Of a stretch of DNA of 24,947 bases, positions 7,431-15,967 are shown one piece after another; the stretch's first letter is position 1, and every line of letters starts with the position of its first letter. The notes beneath the pieces were generated by a model. That model saw only the letters and a list, made by a program, of their open reading frames with translations, was not told the DNA's origin and ran no database searches. The position numbers and the translations under genes were made by a program. Origin of the DNA: Christensenella sp. UBA7588 (lineage in GTDB: Bacteria; Bacillota; Clostridia; Christensenellales; CAG-917); assembly GCA_002478945.1 (NCBI GenBank), contig DLKM01000021.1:1-24947 (forward strand), read 5' to 3'.

Positions 7431-8575
7431 TATTTTTTCTTTCTTTGTTTGGGGTTAAGATAGGGTTTTGCCTGTTGTTTTTTCTTTTTGTTGCCGCCGT
7501 TTTGCGCTTTTGCGTTTCCGTTTGCATACGGATTCTTCTTTGCGGCTTTACGTTGTTCGTATTGTTGGACTTTTTCTTGGTCCACCTTTCTGTTGTGGCA
7601 CTTGACCATACCTCTGTCCGCAAGCGCAATCCAGCAAAGAGCCATAAACGTGCAACCGACAAGTGCCATCGCAATCGTAACGATGATGCCGATGATTTTG
7701 TAGTTGACGGCAAGCAACGCAAGCGGAACGCAGGAAAGCACTCCGACGATAGCGGTAAATACGACGTTGTTTGCGATGATGACCAATGCGTTTTTGAAGC
7801 ATTGACCGAACGTCAAATCGTACGACGTAAACAAGCCCATCATTACCATAGGCACGGCAAGAAGCGGAATGCCGATTATCCAGCTGAAAACCACGGCGCA
7901 ATACGCGCCTGCGCCTGCCGTGTGAAGCGTTTGTTGCTCGAGCAAATAAAGCAACGCTTCGACCATACCGAGACCCACGACCACCATAAACAAAGCCGTG
8001 AGGAAGAACTTCCACCAATATTTTGCGAAACCGCTCCAGAATTGTCTTGTGAAGTTCTTGTAATAGTTTTGATAATAACTGCGTTTTGCGCAGTAGAACA
8101 GGCCGGATATGCCGAGCGAACCGAACAAAATGCCTGCCGCGTACATTGCGACCAACGGCATCTGGACGTTGCGATACATCGCGGCAACGCTGAGATAAAG
8201 CGGATTGCCGTTGCCGGGGAATCCGACGCCGACGCCGCCCATAAAGTTGGCACTTCCGCCGACGTTTACGATTTTTGTCTCAAAGTAACTCGAGAACCAA
8301 GCGTACAGAACGATAAACGGAATTGCGAAAATCAAGAAATACAGCGTGGCTTTGAAAAGCAAGGAGATTTCTCCGCGGAAAACCGCCGCCGCCCTTCCGA
8401 AAAAGGTGTCGGGATATTCTTTTACGGGACGAGCCTCCGCAAGCCCCGCGACTACGATTTTTTGAGGTTCTTCGGGTTCGGTTTTAACCGAAGCGTCCGT
8501 AAACAATTTGCCAAGCAATAGCTTTCTCGTTTTTTCGGGACGCGCATACGCCGAATTGTTGGTGTTGTTTGCCAT
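7430..8575 (-). CDS. six-helix membrane protein, first gene of the TPR operon
   Basis: Unrecognised, 381 residues. A hydrophilic N-terminal region of about 70 residues (negatively and positively charged, Pro/Glu-rich) is followed by about six hydrophobic segments near 73-95, 140-163, 190-212, 222-250, 262-290 and 293-318. The tail of about 60 residues is rich in Lys, Gln and Asn and ends in KQRKKK. The loop after helix 1 is Gly-rich (GGVGVGFPGNGNPLY). The basic tail is presumably cytoplasmic and could contact the acidic protein at the end of the operon. The ATG at 8575 has AGGAG six bases upstream. Its stop overlaps the next start. A general resemblance to YesL/DUF624-type membrane proteins is possible but not convincing. 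Confidence 0.78.
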   Translation of the reverse strand: MANNTNNSAYARPEKTRKLLLGKLFTDASVKTEPEEPQKIVVAGLAEARPVKEYPDTFFGRAAAVFRGEISLLFKATLYFLIFAIPFIVLYAWFSSYFETKIVNVGGSANFMGGVGVGFPGNGNPLYLSVAAMYRNVQMPLVAMYAAGILFGSLGISGLFYCAKRSYYQNYYKNFTRQFWSGFAKYWWKFFLTALFMVVVGLGMVEALLYLLEQQTLHTAGAGAYCAVVFSWIIGIPLLAVPMVMMGLFTSYDLTFGQCFKNALVIIANNVVFTAIVGVLSCVPLALLAVNYKIIGIIVTIAMALVGCTFMALCWIALADRGMVKCHNRKVDQEKVQQYEQRKAAKKNPYANGNAKAQNGGNKKKKQQAKPYLNPKQRKKK

Positions 8576-8605
8576 TGTCAACTCCTACAGAACATAGATA
8601 TTATG

Positions 8606-8634
8606 ATTATACATTATAACAAGTAAAATATCAA
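8606..8634 (-). promoter_or_regulatory. promoter of the membrane protein-TPR-Cys-rich operon
   Basis: On the minus strand: TTGATA (8634-8629), a 17 bp spacer and TATAAT (8611-8606). The expected start near 8599 gives a leader of about 24 bases with AGGAG. The rest of the gap up to 8809 holds a short GCATA..TATGC-type palindrome near 8713-8732 and no clear promoter or riboswitch for asd. Confidence 0.75.
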
Positions 8635-8809
8635 ATGAAAAGCACAAATATTTCGCAAGCCTCTTATCCGCCGCGCCGAGGCGCATTCAATCACTTTTAT
8701 TTCCCGCTACGCATAGCATATATATGCAAGGAAAACGCAACCCGAATCAAGCGCAATTAAGTACTGTCGGTCTACGTTAAATGTCGTACATAACGGGTTA
8801 GGAGGCTGT

Positions 8810-9820
8810 ATGAAAAAGTTTAACGTTGCCGTCGTCGGCGCAACCGGTATGGTCGGAAACAAGTTTTTGGAGGTGTTGGAAGAAAAACGACTCCCCGTGG
8901 AAAACTATTATCTTTTTGCGTCCGCAAGAAGCGCGGGCAAGAAGATTGATTTTATGGGCAAGGAACACACGGTCGAGGAACTGACGGAGGAAAACGTCCT
9001 GCGCCTCGAAGGGAAAGTGGATTATGCACTTTTCTCCGCAGGCGGCGCGATTTCAAAGAAATTTGCGCCCCTATTCGTAAAAATCGGCGCAACCGTCGTG
9101 GACAATTCCTCTCAATGGCGTATGTACGACGACGTTCCTCTCGTCGTCCCCGAAGTCAATCCCGAGGACGTAAAAGAAAGCAAAGGCATAATCGCAAATC
9201 CGAACTGCTCCACGATTCAAGCCGTGGTTGCGCTCAAACCGCTATACGACGCATTCGGAATAAAGCGTATAGTTTATTCGACGTATCAAGCGGTTTCGGG
9301 TGCGGGAGTCGGCGGCTACGACGACCTGAAAAACGGAATAAACGGCGCGCCGCCAAAGAAATTCCCACGCCCTATCGCATACAATATTCTGCCGCATATC
9401 GACGTTTTTCTCGACGACGGATATACGAAAGAGGAATGGAAAATGATTGCCGAAACGCGCAAAATTTTGCACGACAAAAACCTGCGCATAACTGCGACAA
9501 CCGTACGCGTTCCGGTGTTCTACGGTCATTCCGAGTCGATAAACGTCGAATTCGTGCAAAAATGCACAAAAACCGACGTCGTAAACGCGCTACGGAATTT
9601 TGACGGAATTGTCGTTATGGACGATGTCGAAAACGGTGTGTATCCCACCCCGTTGGACGTTGAAAACAAAGACGAAGTTTTTGTCGGAAGAATACGCATA
9701 GACGACAGCGTCGAAAGCGGTGCGAATCTATGGGTTGTTGCGGACAACATCCGCAAAGGCGCAGCCACGAACGCCGTGCAAATCGTGGAACTGTTGATAA
9801 AAAACAGACTGGAGGAATAG
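8810..9820 (+). CDS. asd: aspartate-semialdehyde dehydrogenase
   Basis: Reduces aspartyl phosphate to aspartate semialdehyde with NADPH, the branch point to lysine, dipicolinate, threonine and methionine. In 336 residues: GATGMVG nucleotide loop (10-16), FSAGG (75-79), SQWRM (101-105), the catalytic Cys133 in NPNCST, QAVSGAG (160-166), and the substrate-binding Arg233 and His240 in RVPVFYGHSE. Length and motifs are those of the bacterial enzyme. An AGGAGG ribosome binding site precedes the ATG. The stop is directly followed by the dapA start, so the two form an operon that feeds lysine or DPA synthesis. No lysine riboswitch was recognised upstream. Confidence 0.96.
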   Translation: MKKFNVAVVGATGMVGNKFLEVLEEKRLPVENYYLFASARSAGKKIDFMGKEHTVEELTEENVLRLEGKVDYALFSAGGAISKKFAPLFVKIGATVVDNSSQWRMYDDVPLVVPEVNPEDVKESKGIIANPNCSTIQAVVALKPLYDAFGIKRIVYSTYQAVSGAGVGGYDDLKNGINGAPPKKFPRPIAYNILPHIDVFLDDGYTKEEWKMIAETRKILHDKNLRITATTVRVPVFYGHSESINVEFVQKCTKTDVVNALRNFDGIVVMDDVENGVYPTPLDVENKDEVFVGRIRIDDSVESGANLWVVADNIRKGAATNAVQIVELLIKNRLEE

Positions 9821-10699
9821 ATGATTTTCAAAGGTGTCGCAACGGCTCTTATAACGCCGTTTAACGAGAACGGCGTCGACGTGGACGCGCTTGTAAAACT
9901 TCTCGATTATCAATACAGAAGCGGCGTTGACGCGGTCGTAGTGCTGGGAACGACGGGAGAGCCTGCGACTATGACCGAGAAAGAAAAAGAATTGACAGTT
10001 TCCGTTGCGGTAAATATGCTAAAAGGCAAAATTCCCGTCATAGTCGGCGCAGGCTCGAACAGCACGCAACAGGCGATTGCGACGTGTAAAACCGCCGAAC
10101 GTCTGGGTGCTGACGGCTTGCTTGTGGTTACGCCGTATTACAACAAATGCACGCAGGAAGGGCTTTTGCGGCACTACGGAGCAATATGCGAATCGACGTC
10201 GCTCCCCGTCATTGCCTACAACGTTGCGTCGAGAACGGGCGTAAATATGCTACCCTCGACTTTCGGAACTTTGCTTCGCGAACACGAAAATCTCGTAGGA
10301 ATAAAAGAAGCAAGCGGAAATATGGAGCAAATCGAGCAATGCCTGCGCCTCGCAAACGGAAAAGCGAGCGTGATAAGCGGAGACGACGCATTGACCGTAC
10401 CGATAACGGCAATGGGCGGAGACGGCGTTATAAGCGTGGCAAGCAACGTATGTCCCGAATACGTCTGCGAAATGACAAAATGCGCCCTGAACGGAGATAT
10501 GAAAAAAGCCGCAAAAATGCAACTCGAACTTTTGCCGCTCATATCCGCGCTCTTTTGCGAAGTCAACCCTATTCCCGTAAAATGCGCAATGAAAATGCTC
10601 GGATATTGCAACGGAAAACTGCGATTGCCGCTCACTCCCCTTACGAGCGCAAACGAACAAAAGTTGAAAACGCTGATAGATTGCTTTTTGAAAAAATAA
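9821..10699 (+). CDS. dapA: 4-hydroxy-tetrahydrodipicolinate synthase
   Basis: Condenses pyruvate with aspartate semialdehyde to 4-hydroxy-tetrahydrodipicolinate. The 292 residues include Thr44-Thr45 in GTTGEPAT, Tyr107 in TPYYNK, Tyr133, Arg138 and the Schiff-base Lys162 in GIKEASG, so all catalytic residues are present. The usual YNVPGRTG segment reads YNVASRTG, a conservative oddity. The ATG directly abuts the asd TAG, with its GGAGG ribosome binding site inside the end of asd. Its product is used for lysine and, in sporulating cells, by the DpaAB enzyme encoded at 18454-19733. A bidirectional terminator follows. Confidence 0.96.
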   Translation: MIFKGVATALITPFNENGVDVDALVKLLDYQYRSGVDAVVVLGTTGEPATMTEKEKELTVSVAVNMLKGKIPVIVGAGSNSTQQAIATCKTAERLGADGLLVVTPYYNKCTQEGLLRHYGAICESTSLPVIAYNVASRTGVNMLPSTFGTLLREHENLVGIKEASGNMEQIEQCLRLANGKASVISGDDALTVPITAMGGDGVISVASNVCPEYVCEMTKCALNGDMKKAAKMQLELLPLISALFCEVNPIPVKCAMKMLGYCNGKLRLPLTPLTSANEQKLKTLIDCFLKK

Positions 10700-10717
10700 A
10701 ACGTTCTGTATATAACG

Positions 10718-10753
10718 AAAAAGGCTGTCCGCTCGGACAGCCTTTTGTTTTTG
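10718..10753. terminator. bidirectional terminator between dapA and the LRR lipoprotein gene
   Basis: AAAAGGCTGTCCG (from 10719) pairs with CGGACAGCCTTTT (10734-10746), with T-rich ends on both strands. It serves two convergent genes. Confidence 0.9.
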
Positions 10754-10796
10754 TACTCTTTGGTTTAACCGCTCATTTGCGATTTTCGTGCAACGG

Positions 10797-13700
10797 TTAT
10801 GCAACGGTCGGCGCAATAAAACCCTCTCTGTTGCAACCTTCGAATGCGGTTGCGTCGATAACCTTCAATCCGTTTGCACCGCTAATCACAAACATAAGGA
10901 GGTTTTCGCAGTTCTTGAATGCGGCAGAACCGAGCGTCGTAACGCTTGAGCCGATAACCACGGTTTCGAGGTTCTTGCAGTTTTCAAAAGTTCCGTTGTT
11001 GATTTCTTTAAGCGACGTGTTGCTGCTCAAATCGATGCTCTTGAGTGCGGTACCCGCAAAAGCGTTTGCACCGATATAAGACAATGCCGTTGCTCTCGTC
11101 AAATCGATGTCTTGCAAAGCGGTACAACCCTCAAACGCGTTGTTGCCGATGTATTCGACGGATTGGCTGACGTACTTGACGGTCTTAAACTTGATGTTGT
11201 TTTCCGAAGTGTAGGTGTACGGCTCGACTTTTTCGCCGTCAACGCCTTCTTCCTGCGACTCGTACGTCATCGAACCGTATCTGTATACGCTGTCCGGCAA
11301 GAACACTTCCGTGCCTGCTTTTACGACGAGGTCGCCGATACCGATGACTTTATAGACGATTGCTCTGCCGTCGACGTCTGCGGAGTATTGCGCTCCGATG
11401 ACGAGAGTGCCTTGATAAACAACGCCCTCGAGATTCTTTACGACAACGTATTTCACGGTTTCGTTTTCATTTTCTTCCGTCTTTACGACCTCGAAGTTGA
11501 GTTCGTTGAGAGCGGAAACTTCGTCGTCGACTCTCTGCGCCGTGTAAACGTTTTCAAGTGCCGTACAGCCCTTGAACGAGTTGGCGTTGATGTTGACGAT
11601 ATTTCTTGCAAGATAGATTGCCTTGAGGTTGGTAAAGCCTTCGAATACGCCCTTTTGCGCTTTTGCGGAACCGATGTCGGTAACCGTATAGACCACGCCG
11701 TCTTTCGTATACGTCGTGGGCAAAACGACGGTTTCGGCGTTTCTTGCCGAGCAAGACACGATTCTTGCCGTCTTTGCCTCGTAGTCGACGATGTCATAGG
11801 TAAAGAGATTCGCGTCCGCTTCGAGAACGACGGAGTAGATAATGTCTTGTTGCAACTCGCCGATTGCGTCTTTCTTGATATATTTGATTGTTATCGTATG
11901 CAATCCGAGCGTCGAGGTATTGATGGAAGCGTTTGCAACGCCGTCGACTTGAGCGACCTTAAATTCCTGCGTGCTTAACGTCTTTTCGATTGCGATTCCG
12001 TCCTCGCCTATCATATTGACCGTAAATCTTCTGAAATAAGTTACGGGAGAACCGTTGATGGGGATAGCCACCGCACCGTTTTGCTCGATTGAGACGAATT
12101 TGGACTCTCTAACGACGTAATCCAGACTGAACTTATACTTGCCCAGACCGTGGAATTCAACGGTAACTACAGCCGTGCCGTCGTTGTTTTCTTCGCTCGT
12201 ATCGAAGTCCTCGATATTCTTGCCGTCGACGTTGATATAATGCACGTTGCCCGCAACGTCTCTATAACCGAATCTCAAAGTTATTCCTCTGTTGGAGGTA
12301 TAGAAAGTCGGAACGCGTTCGCCGTCTTTGTCGCCCTCGAATCCTTCGAACCAGAAAGCGTCGCTATTCGTTTTGCCGCTTGCGTCGATAATCGCGCCGT
12401 TCGATTCGTATATATTATTCGCCGACTCGTAGAATGCGTTTGTCTCTGAAGAATCGATTGCGTCAACGACGTTTATAATCAAAACGTGAGCGTCCGTTGC
12501 GGAATTGTGGCAGCCCTTTGTGCTTCCGTCATATTCAAAAGTGATAATGTAACGGTTGAGACCCTCCTCGTAAAGTTCGGGATAATTGTCTTTCGTGATA
12601 AGCACCGCACCTACGGAGTTTGCCGCAAAATCGAGTTTCTCGTATCTGACCACTTCGGTGTTGCTGGTAACCACGAGCGCGCCTTCGATGCCGTCGGGAT
12701 AAATCGCTTCGATTGCGTCGATTGCACTCCAATTCTTATTAGTGCGCAATACCGTGGACGTAATTGCGTCTTTTGCAATCCATACGTCCTTGATGTCCTC
12801 GGTAATGAATCTTGAGGGATATTGTCTGTAAAGTTGCAACCACGACTTGGTGGCAGCGTCGGTTACCGTGGAATCGTCGACGTGTTTCTCCATAAAGTCG
12901 ATGACTTCTTTTCTGAAGAAGAATCTGACCGTGCTACGCAACTTGCCGTCTTTTTCCGCAAACGCAAATTCGGAAATTTCGGGTGCGCCGACCATTTTCA
13001 ACGAATCCTCGTCAACGCTGACTTTGTGGAAAATCAAGCTGACCAAAGAGCTTGCCTGAATAAACGCATAGTCGTCGATTTTTTCGATTGTATTGCCGAA
13101 TTGCACCGTTGCGATTCTGTTTGCGAAAGTACCGAACGCGCCCTCGGTGATTCTCTTTACGTTGGAGGGAAGAATCAAATCTTCCTGATTGCCGACTGCG
13201 GTAGAATAATACACCGCGAGCATACCGTTGATTACGGAGAATCCCTTGTAGGTATATTCGTCGTCCGTCTTTATCCATTCGGTGGAGTTGAAAGCGTCCT
13301 TGCCGATTGAAAGAATCTGGTCGGGATAATCTATCGTTATAACCTTAAGCGCGGAGCAACCGTCAAACGCTTTCGGAGCAATGTGATTTACGAAAACCGT
13401 GTCCGTGTCGTTTGTGGGAACGGTTGCGGAAATCGCGGATTTGTTGAGAAGTTTGTAATAAACTTTGCCGATAATGATTGCTTCGTAGTTGCTTTGATAT
13501 ACGTTGCTCGATACCGAGAGCAATTTTGCGCAACCCTCAAACGCGGTTTCGCCGATATAAGACAACGCAGACGTTTTGGACACTTCGAGAGTTTGGAGAT
13601 TGACGCAGTTGGTAAACGCGCCGTTGTTTATTCTCGTCACGCCGTCGGGAAGTACTACGGAAACGATTTCGCCGTGTCCTTCGAATGCACCGCTTGCAAT

Positions 13701-15800
13701 CGTCGCGATACCTGTCATTTCGGACAAATCAATCAAAGTTATCGGTTCGCCGAGATTGTTGACGCCGTTACCTACATATTTGTAAAGAATATCGTTGACG
13801 ATGAAATAATCGGTGTCGTTGTTGTCTTTGTATTCATTTTCAAATTGAGATTTATAGAAGATGTTCCTGCCCATCTCTTTTATAGCAGAGTTCGTCGGGA
13901 ATGACACTTCGGAAAGCACGGGGCAATGCGCAAACGCTTGCTCTCCGATAATCTTGAGGTTGGACGCTTTCGACATATCGAGCTTGAGAAGCGCTTTGAG
14001 ATTCATACACGCTTTTGCGGAAATTTCGGAAATCGGAAGTTCCTTTCCGTCGACGATAAGCGTTGCGGGAATGGTCAATTCACTCACGGACTCGTCCTCG
14101 ATTCTGTCAATACGAATGCTTCCGTCCGCTTTTACGGACAAGCTGTTTTTGAATACGACTTCCGTATAATAATTGCTCAATCTTTCAAGGCGCAATCTAC
14201 GATAGGCTTCTTTTTGAGCCTCGGTTGCGTCGTCGGCAGGTTTTTGCGGCTCGTTGAACACCCATTTGATATATCCGATGTCGTCGATACGACCTTCGTC
14301 GTCGGCAACGACTTTGTCGACCTTTGCAGGTTCGGTGCATTGATAATCTTTGTATATGCCGCTATATTTCACGTATTCTTCGTTGCCTTTAACGAGCTTT
14401 GCCGTCAAATCCGCAAACGTGAAGTATCTCGTGTTGGCAGCGGCTTCGTCGTCGTTAGCGGAATCGAAAGCCACAACTTTGACGACGTATTTGGAATAAT
14501 CGACTCCGTACGCCAAACCGTTGATGACCAGTCTGTTGATTGCGCCGTCCTCGAGGCTGAAGCGAGAGGTTGCGCTTACGAGATTGTAACCGCTCGGCAC
14601 GTCGGAATCGGATTTGATTTCCTTGCCGGAGATTACGGAGTTTTGAACGTTTTGGGGATATACACCGCCCATAGTATAGAGCGTAAACGCATACGCGCGT
14701 TTCGTCCAACGAGCGACGAGCGTGATGTCGGAACTGCCGACGCTTTGAGAGAACACCCACAACGTGTCTTGTTCGCTCCATACGCCGTTGCCGTCCGTGT
14801 CAAGATACCAACCCGCAAAATAATAACCGTTGAACACGTTGAATTTGTCCACGAGCGGAGATTGTACCTTGCCGATACCGCGTACTATCGTTTGATTTGA
14901 AATAGAGTCGCCTTGCGCGTTTACCAATACGGGGTCACTCATACCGTATTGCAACGTTGCGTCGGCAGGTCTGTTGAGATTGAATTTCGCTTTAATAACG
15001 TTGTCCGTCCACGTTGCCGTGAAGCTCATATCGGAATCGATACGGAATCCGCCCGCAAAGCCGACACTTGCGGAAAGAGTGCCGCCTGCATAAGTAATGC
15101 TCGAAAGAGCCTTGCCGTCGCATCCCATTCTGAATGCGTCGGTAAAATCGTCCCAACTTGCAAAAGTGATGCCTTTGTCGACGTAAATCACTCTCTTGCC
15201 GTCCTGAACCTCTCCGAACGAAGCGTGTGCGTCTGCGTTTGCGAGGTCAAACGTCAATTTGATTTGTTCTGGTTTTTCATAGGATTGTTTCAGGTGCAAA
15301 GCAAACGAACCGTCTGCCGCTTTGCCGTTGTCGAGCGTCACGGAGACGTGAACCATATAATGTCCTTTTTTCCAATCGATAACCGTCTTTGACTGTCCCT
15401 CGCCGTCGGTAACCGTCTTTTTGAAATCGGGCAACCAGTCGTGCAATTTACCGTTATCGTCAACCGTACCGTCCGTGATTTTCACGATAGCGGCATCCGT
15501 AAGATTGCCGCCGTTGACAACCGTCGTCGTCTTATCGTCGGTGTATACGATGCTGTAAAGCACTTTGCTTACGTCGAATTCCGCAACGTCGATGCCGTTG
15601 AAAATCGACGACGCGGCTTCGGGCATACTAAACTTGAGATAAGTCGTTATCTTGCCGTTATTGTTGTTGTTTTGATTTACTTCGCCTGCGCCGATTTCGT
15701 CGGGCAATTTATCTACTTGTCCGCTATTGCACGCAACGAGTGAGAACGTCAAGATGACGCTCAACGCCAAAATCAAAAATAGAGTGACCTTTTTTCTCAT
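10797..15800 (-). CDS. large BspA-like leucine-rich-repeat lipoprotein
   Basis: A 1667-residue exported protein. The N terminus is a lipoprotein signal (basic MRKK, hydrophobic stretch, lipobox LVAC with Cys24) followed by an Asn-rich linker (43-48). An InlB/Listeria-Bacteroides-type repeat lies at about 320-367 (YYFAGWYLD ... ARWTKR). BspA-type LRR blocks, recognised by phrases such as IGENAF / AFEGC / NLETVVI, lie at about 575-650, 690-770, 795-945, 1350-1420 and 1540-1660. The stretch between 945 and 1350 looks beta-rich, possibly Ig-like modules. It has no LPXTG or other C-terminal anchor, so attachment is through the lipid. The ATG at 15800 has AAGGCGG seven bases upstream; a longer reading to 15923 runs through the promoter. 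BspA-like proteins mediate adhesion to host or other cells; the ligand here is unknown. Confidence 0.88.
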   Translation of the reverse strand: MRKKVTLFLILALSVILTFSLVACNSGQVDKLPDEIGAGEVNQNNNNNGKITTYLKFSMPEAASSIFNGIDVAEFDVSKVLYSIVYTDDKTTTVVNGGNLTDAAIVKITDGTVDDNGKLHDWLPDFKKTVTDGEGQSKTVIDWKKGHYMVHVSVTLDNGKAADGSFALHLKQSYEKPEQIKLTFDLANADAHASFGEVQDGKRVIYVDKGITFASWDDFTDAFRMGCDGKALSSITYAGGTLSASVGFAGGFRIDSDMSFTATWTDNVIKAKFNLNRPADATLQYGMSDPVLVNAQGDSISNQTIVRGIGKVQSPLVDKFNVFNGYYFAGWYLDTDGNGVWSEQDTLWVFSQSVGSSDITLVARWTKRAYAFTLYTMGGVYPQNVQNSVISGKEIKSDSDVPSGYNLVSATSRFSLEDGAINRLVINGLAYGVDYSKYVVKVVAFDSANDDEAAANTRYFTFADLTAKLVKGNEEYVKYSGIYKDYQCTEPAKVDKVVADDEGRIDDIGYIKWVFNEPQKPADDATEAQKEAYRRLRLERLSNYYTEVVFKNSLSVKADGSIRIDRIEDESVSELTIPATLIVDGKELPISEISAKACMNLKALLKLDMSKASNLKIIGEQAFAHCPVLSEVSFPTNSAIKEMGRNIFYKSQFENEYKDNNDTDYFIVNDILYKYVGNGVNNLGEPITLIDLSEMTGIATIASGAFEGHGEIVSVVLPDGVTRINNGAFTNCVNLQTLEVSKTSALSYIGETAFEGCAKLLSVSSNVYQSNYEAIIIGKVYYKLLNKSAISATVPTNDTDTVFVNHIAPKAFDGCSALKVITIDYPDQILSIGKDAFNSTEWIKTDDEYTYKGFSVINGMLAVYYSTAVGNQEDLILPSNVKRITEGAFGTFANRIATVQFGNTIEKIDDYAFIQASSLVSLIFHKVSVDEDSLKMVGAPEISEFAFAEKDGKLRSTVRFFFRKEVIDFMEKHVDDSTVTDAATKSWLQLYRQYPSRFITEDIKDVWIAKDAITSTVLRTNKNWSAIDAIEAIYPDGIEGALVVTSNTEVVRYEKLDFAANSVGAVLITKDNYPELYEEGLNRYIITFEYDGSTKGCHNSATDAHVLIINVVDAIDSSETNAFYESANNIYESNGAIIDASGKTNSDAFWFEGFEGDKDGERVPTFYTSNRGITLRFGYRDVAGNVHYINVDGKNIEDFDTSEENNDGTAVVTVEFHGLGKYKFSLDYVVRESKFVSIEQNGAVAIPINGSPVTYFRRFTVNMIGEDGIAIEKTLSTQEFKVAQVDGVANASINTSTLGLHTITIKYIKKDAIGELQQDIIYSVVLEADANLFTYDIVDYEAKTARIVSCSARNAETVVLPTTYTKDGVVYTVTDIGSAKAQKGVFEGFTNLKAIYLARNIVNINANSFKGCTALENVYTAQRVDDEVSALNELNFEVVKTEENENETVKYVVVKNLEGVVYQGTLVIGAQYSADVDGRAIVYKVIGIGDLVVKAGTEVFLPDSVYRYGSMTYESQEEGVDGEKVEPYTYTSENNIKFKTVKYVSQSVEYIGNNAFEGCTALQDIDLTRATALSYIGANAFAGTALKSIDLSSNTSLKEINNGTFENCKNLETVVIGSSVTTLGSAAFKNCENLLMFVISGANGLKVIDATAFEGCNREGFIAPTVA

Positions 15801-15815
15801 ATAATTCCGCCTTAT

Positions 15816-15837
15816 GCGTACGCGCGAGAGCGCACGC
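15816..15837 (-). promoter_or_regulatory. GC hairpin in the leader of the LRR lipoprotein gene
   Basis: GCGTGCGC and GCGTACGC form an eight-pair stem with one G-U pair, in the roughly 55-base leader and about ten bases before the ribosome binding site. It may stabilise the long message or affect translation; there is no poly-T tail, so it is not a terminator. Confidence 0.5.
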
Positions 15838-15861
15838 CTTAAATATAAGAATACAAATATA

Positions 15862-15890
15862 ATACTACAATATCCGCATAAAATTGTCAA
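15862..15890 (-). promoter_or_regulatory. promoter of the LRR lipoprotein gene
   Basis: On the minus strand: TTGACA (15890-15885), a 17 bp spacer and TAGTAT (15867-15862). The expected start is near 15855. Confidence 0.75.
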
Positions 15891-15916
15891 CACCAAATGC
15901 CATTTGCGGCGCAACG

Positions 15917-15948
15917 CAAACAAAAAAACCGCTTAGAATGCGGTTTTT
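15917..15948 (-). terminator. terminator of the acyltransferase gene
   Basis: On the minus strand AAAAACCGC (15948-15940) pairs with GCGGTTTTT (15932-15924), followed by more T. It lies 20 bp after the stop at 15968. Confidence 0.88.
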
Positions 15949-15967
15949 CCATATAAAAATTTTATAT

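Noticed and set aside
7445..8521. Long plus-strand open frame opposite the membrane protein gene
   Set aside because: It is antisense to a gene with clear helices, promoter and ribosome binding site; its own product is rich in His, Arg and Cys with no family features.
8612..8809. Lysine riboswitch upstream of asd
   Set aside because: None of the conserved lysine-aptamer segments could be found and the gap has no terminator followed by a T-run; only a short palindrome near 8720 is present.
10147..11079. 310-codon frame across the end of dapA and the LRR gene
   Set aside because: Arg/Lys-rich shadow frame that runs through the bidirectional terminator.
13926..14900. 324-codon plus-strand frame inside the LRR lipoprotein gene
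   Set aside because: Antisense shadow with no start signal; the LRR repeats are on the other strand.
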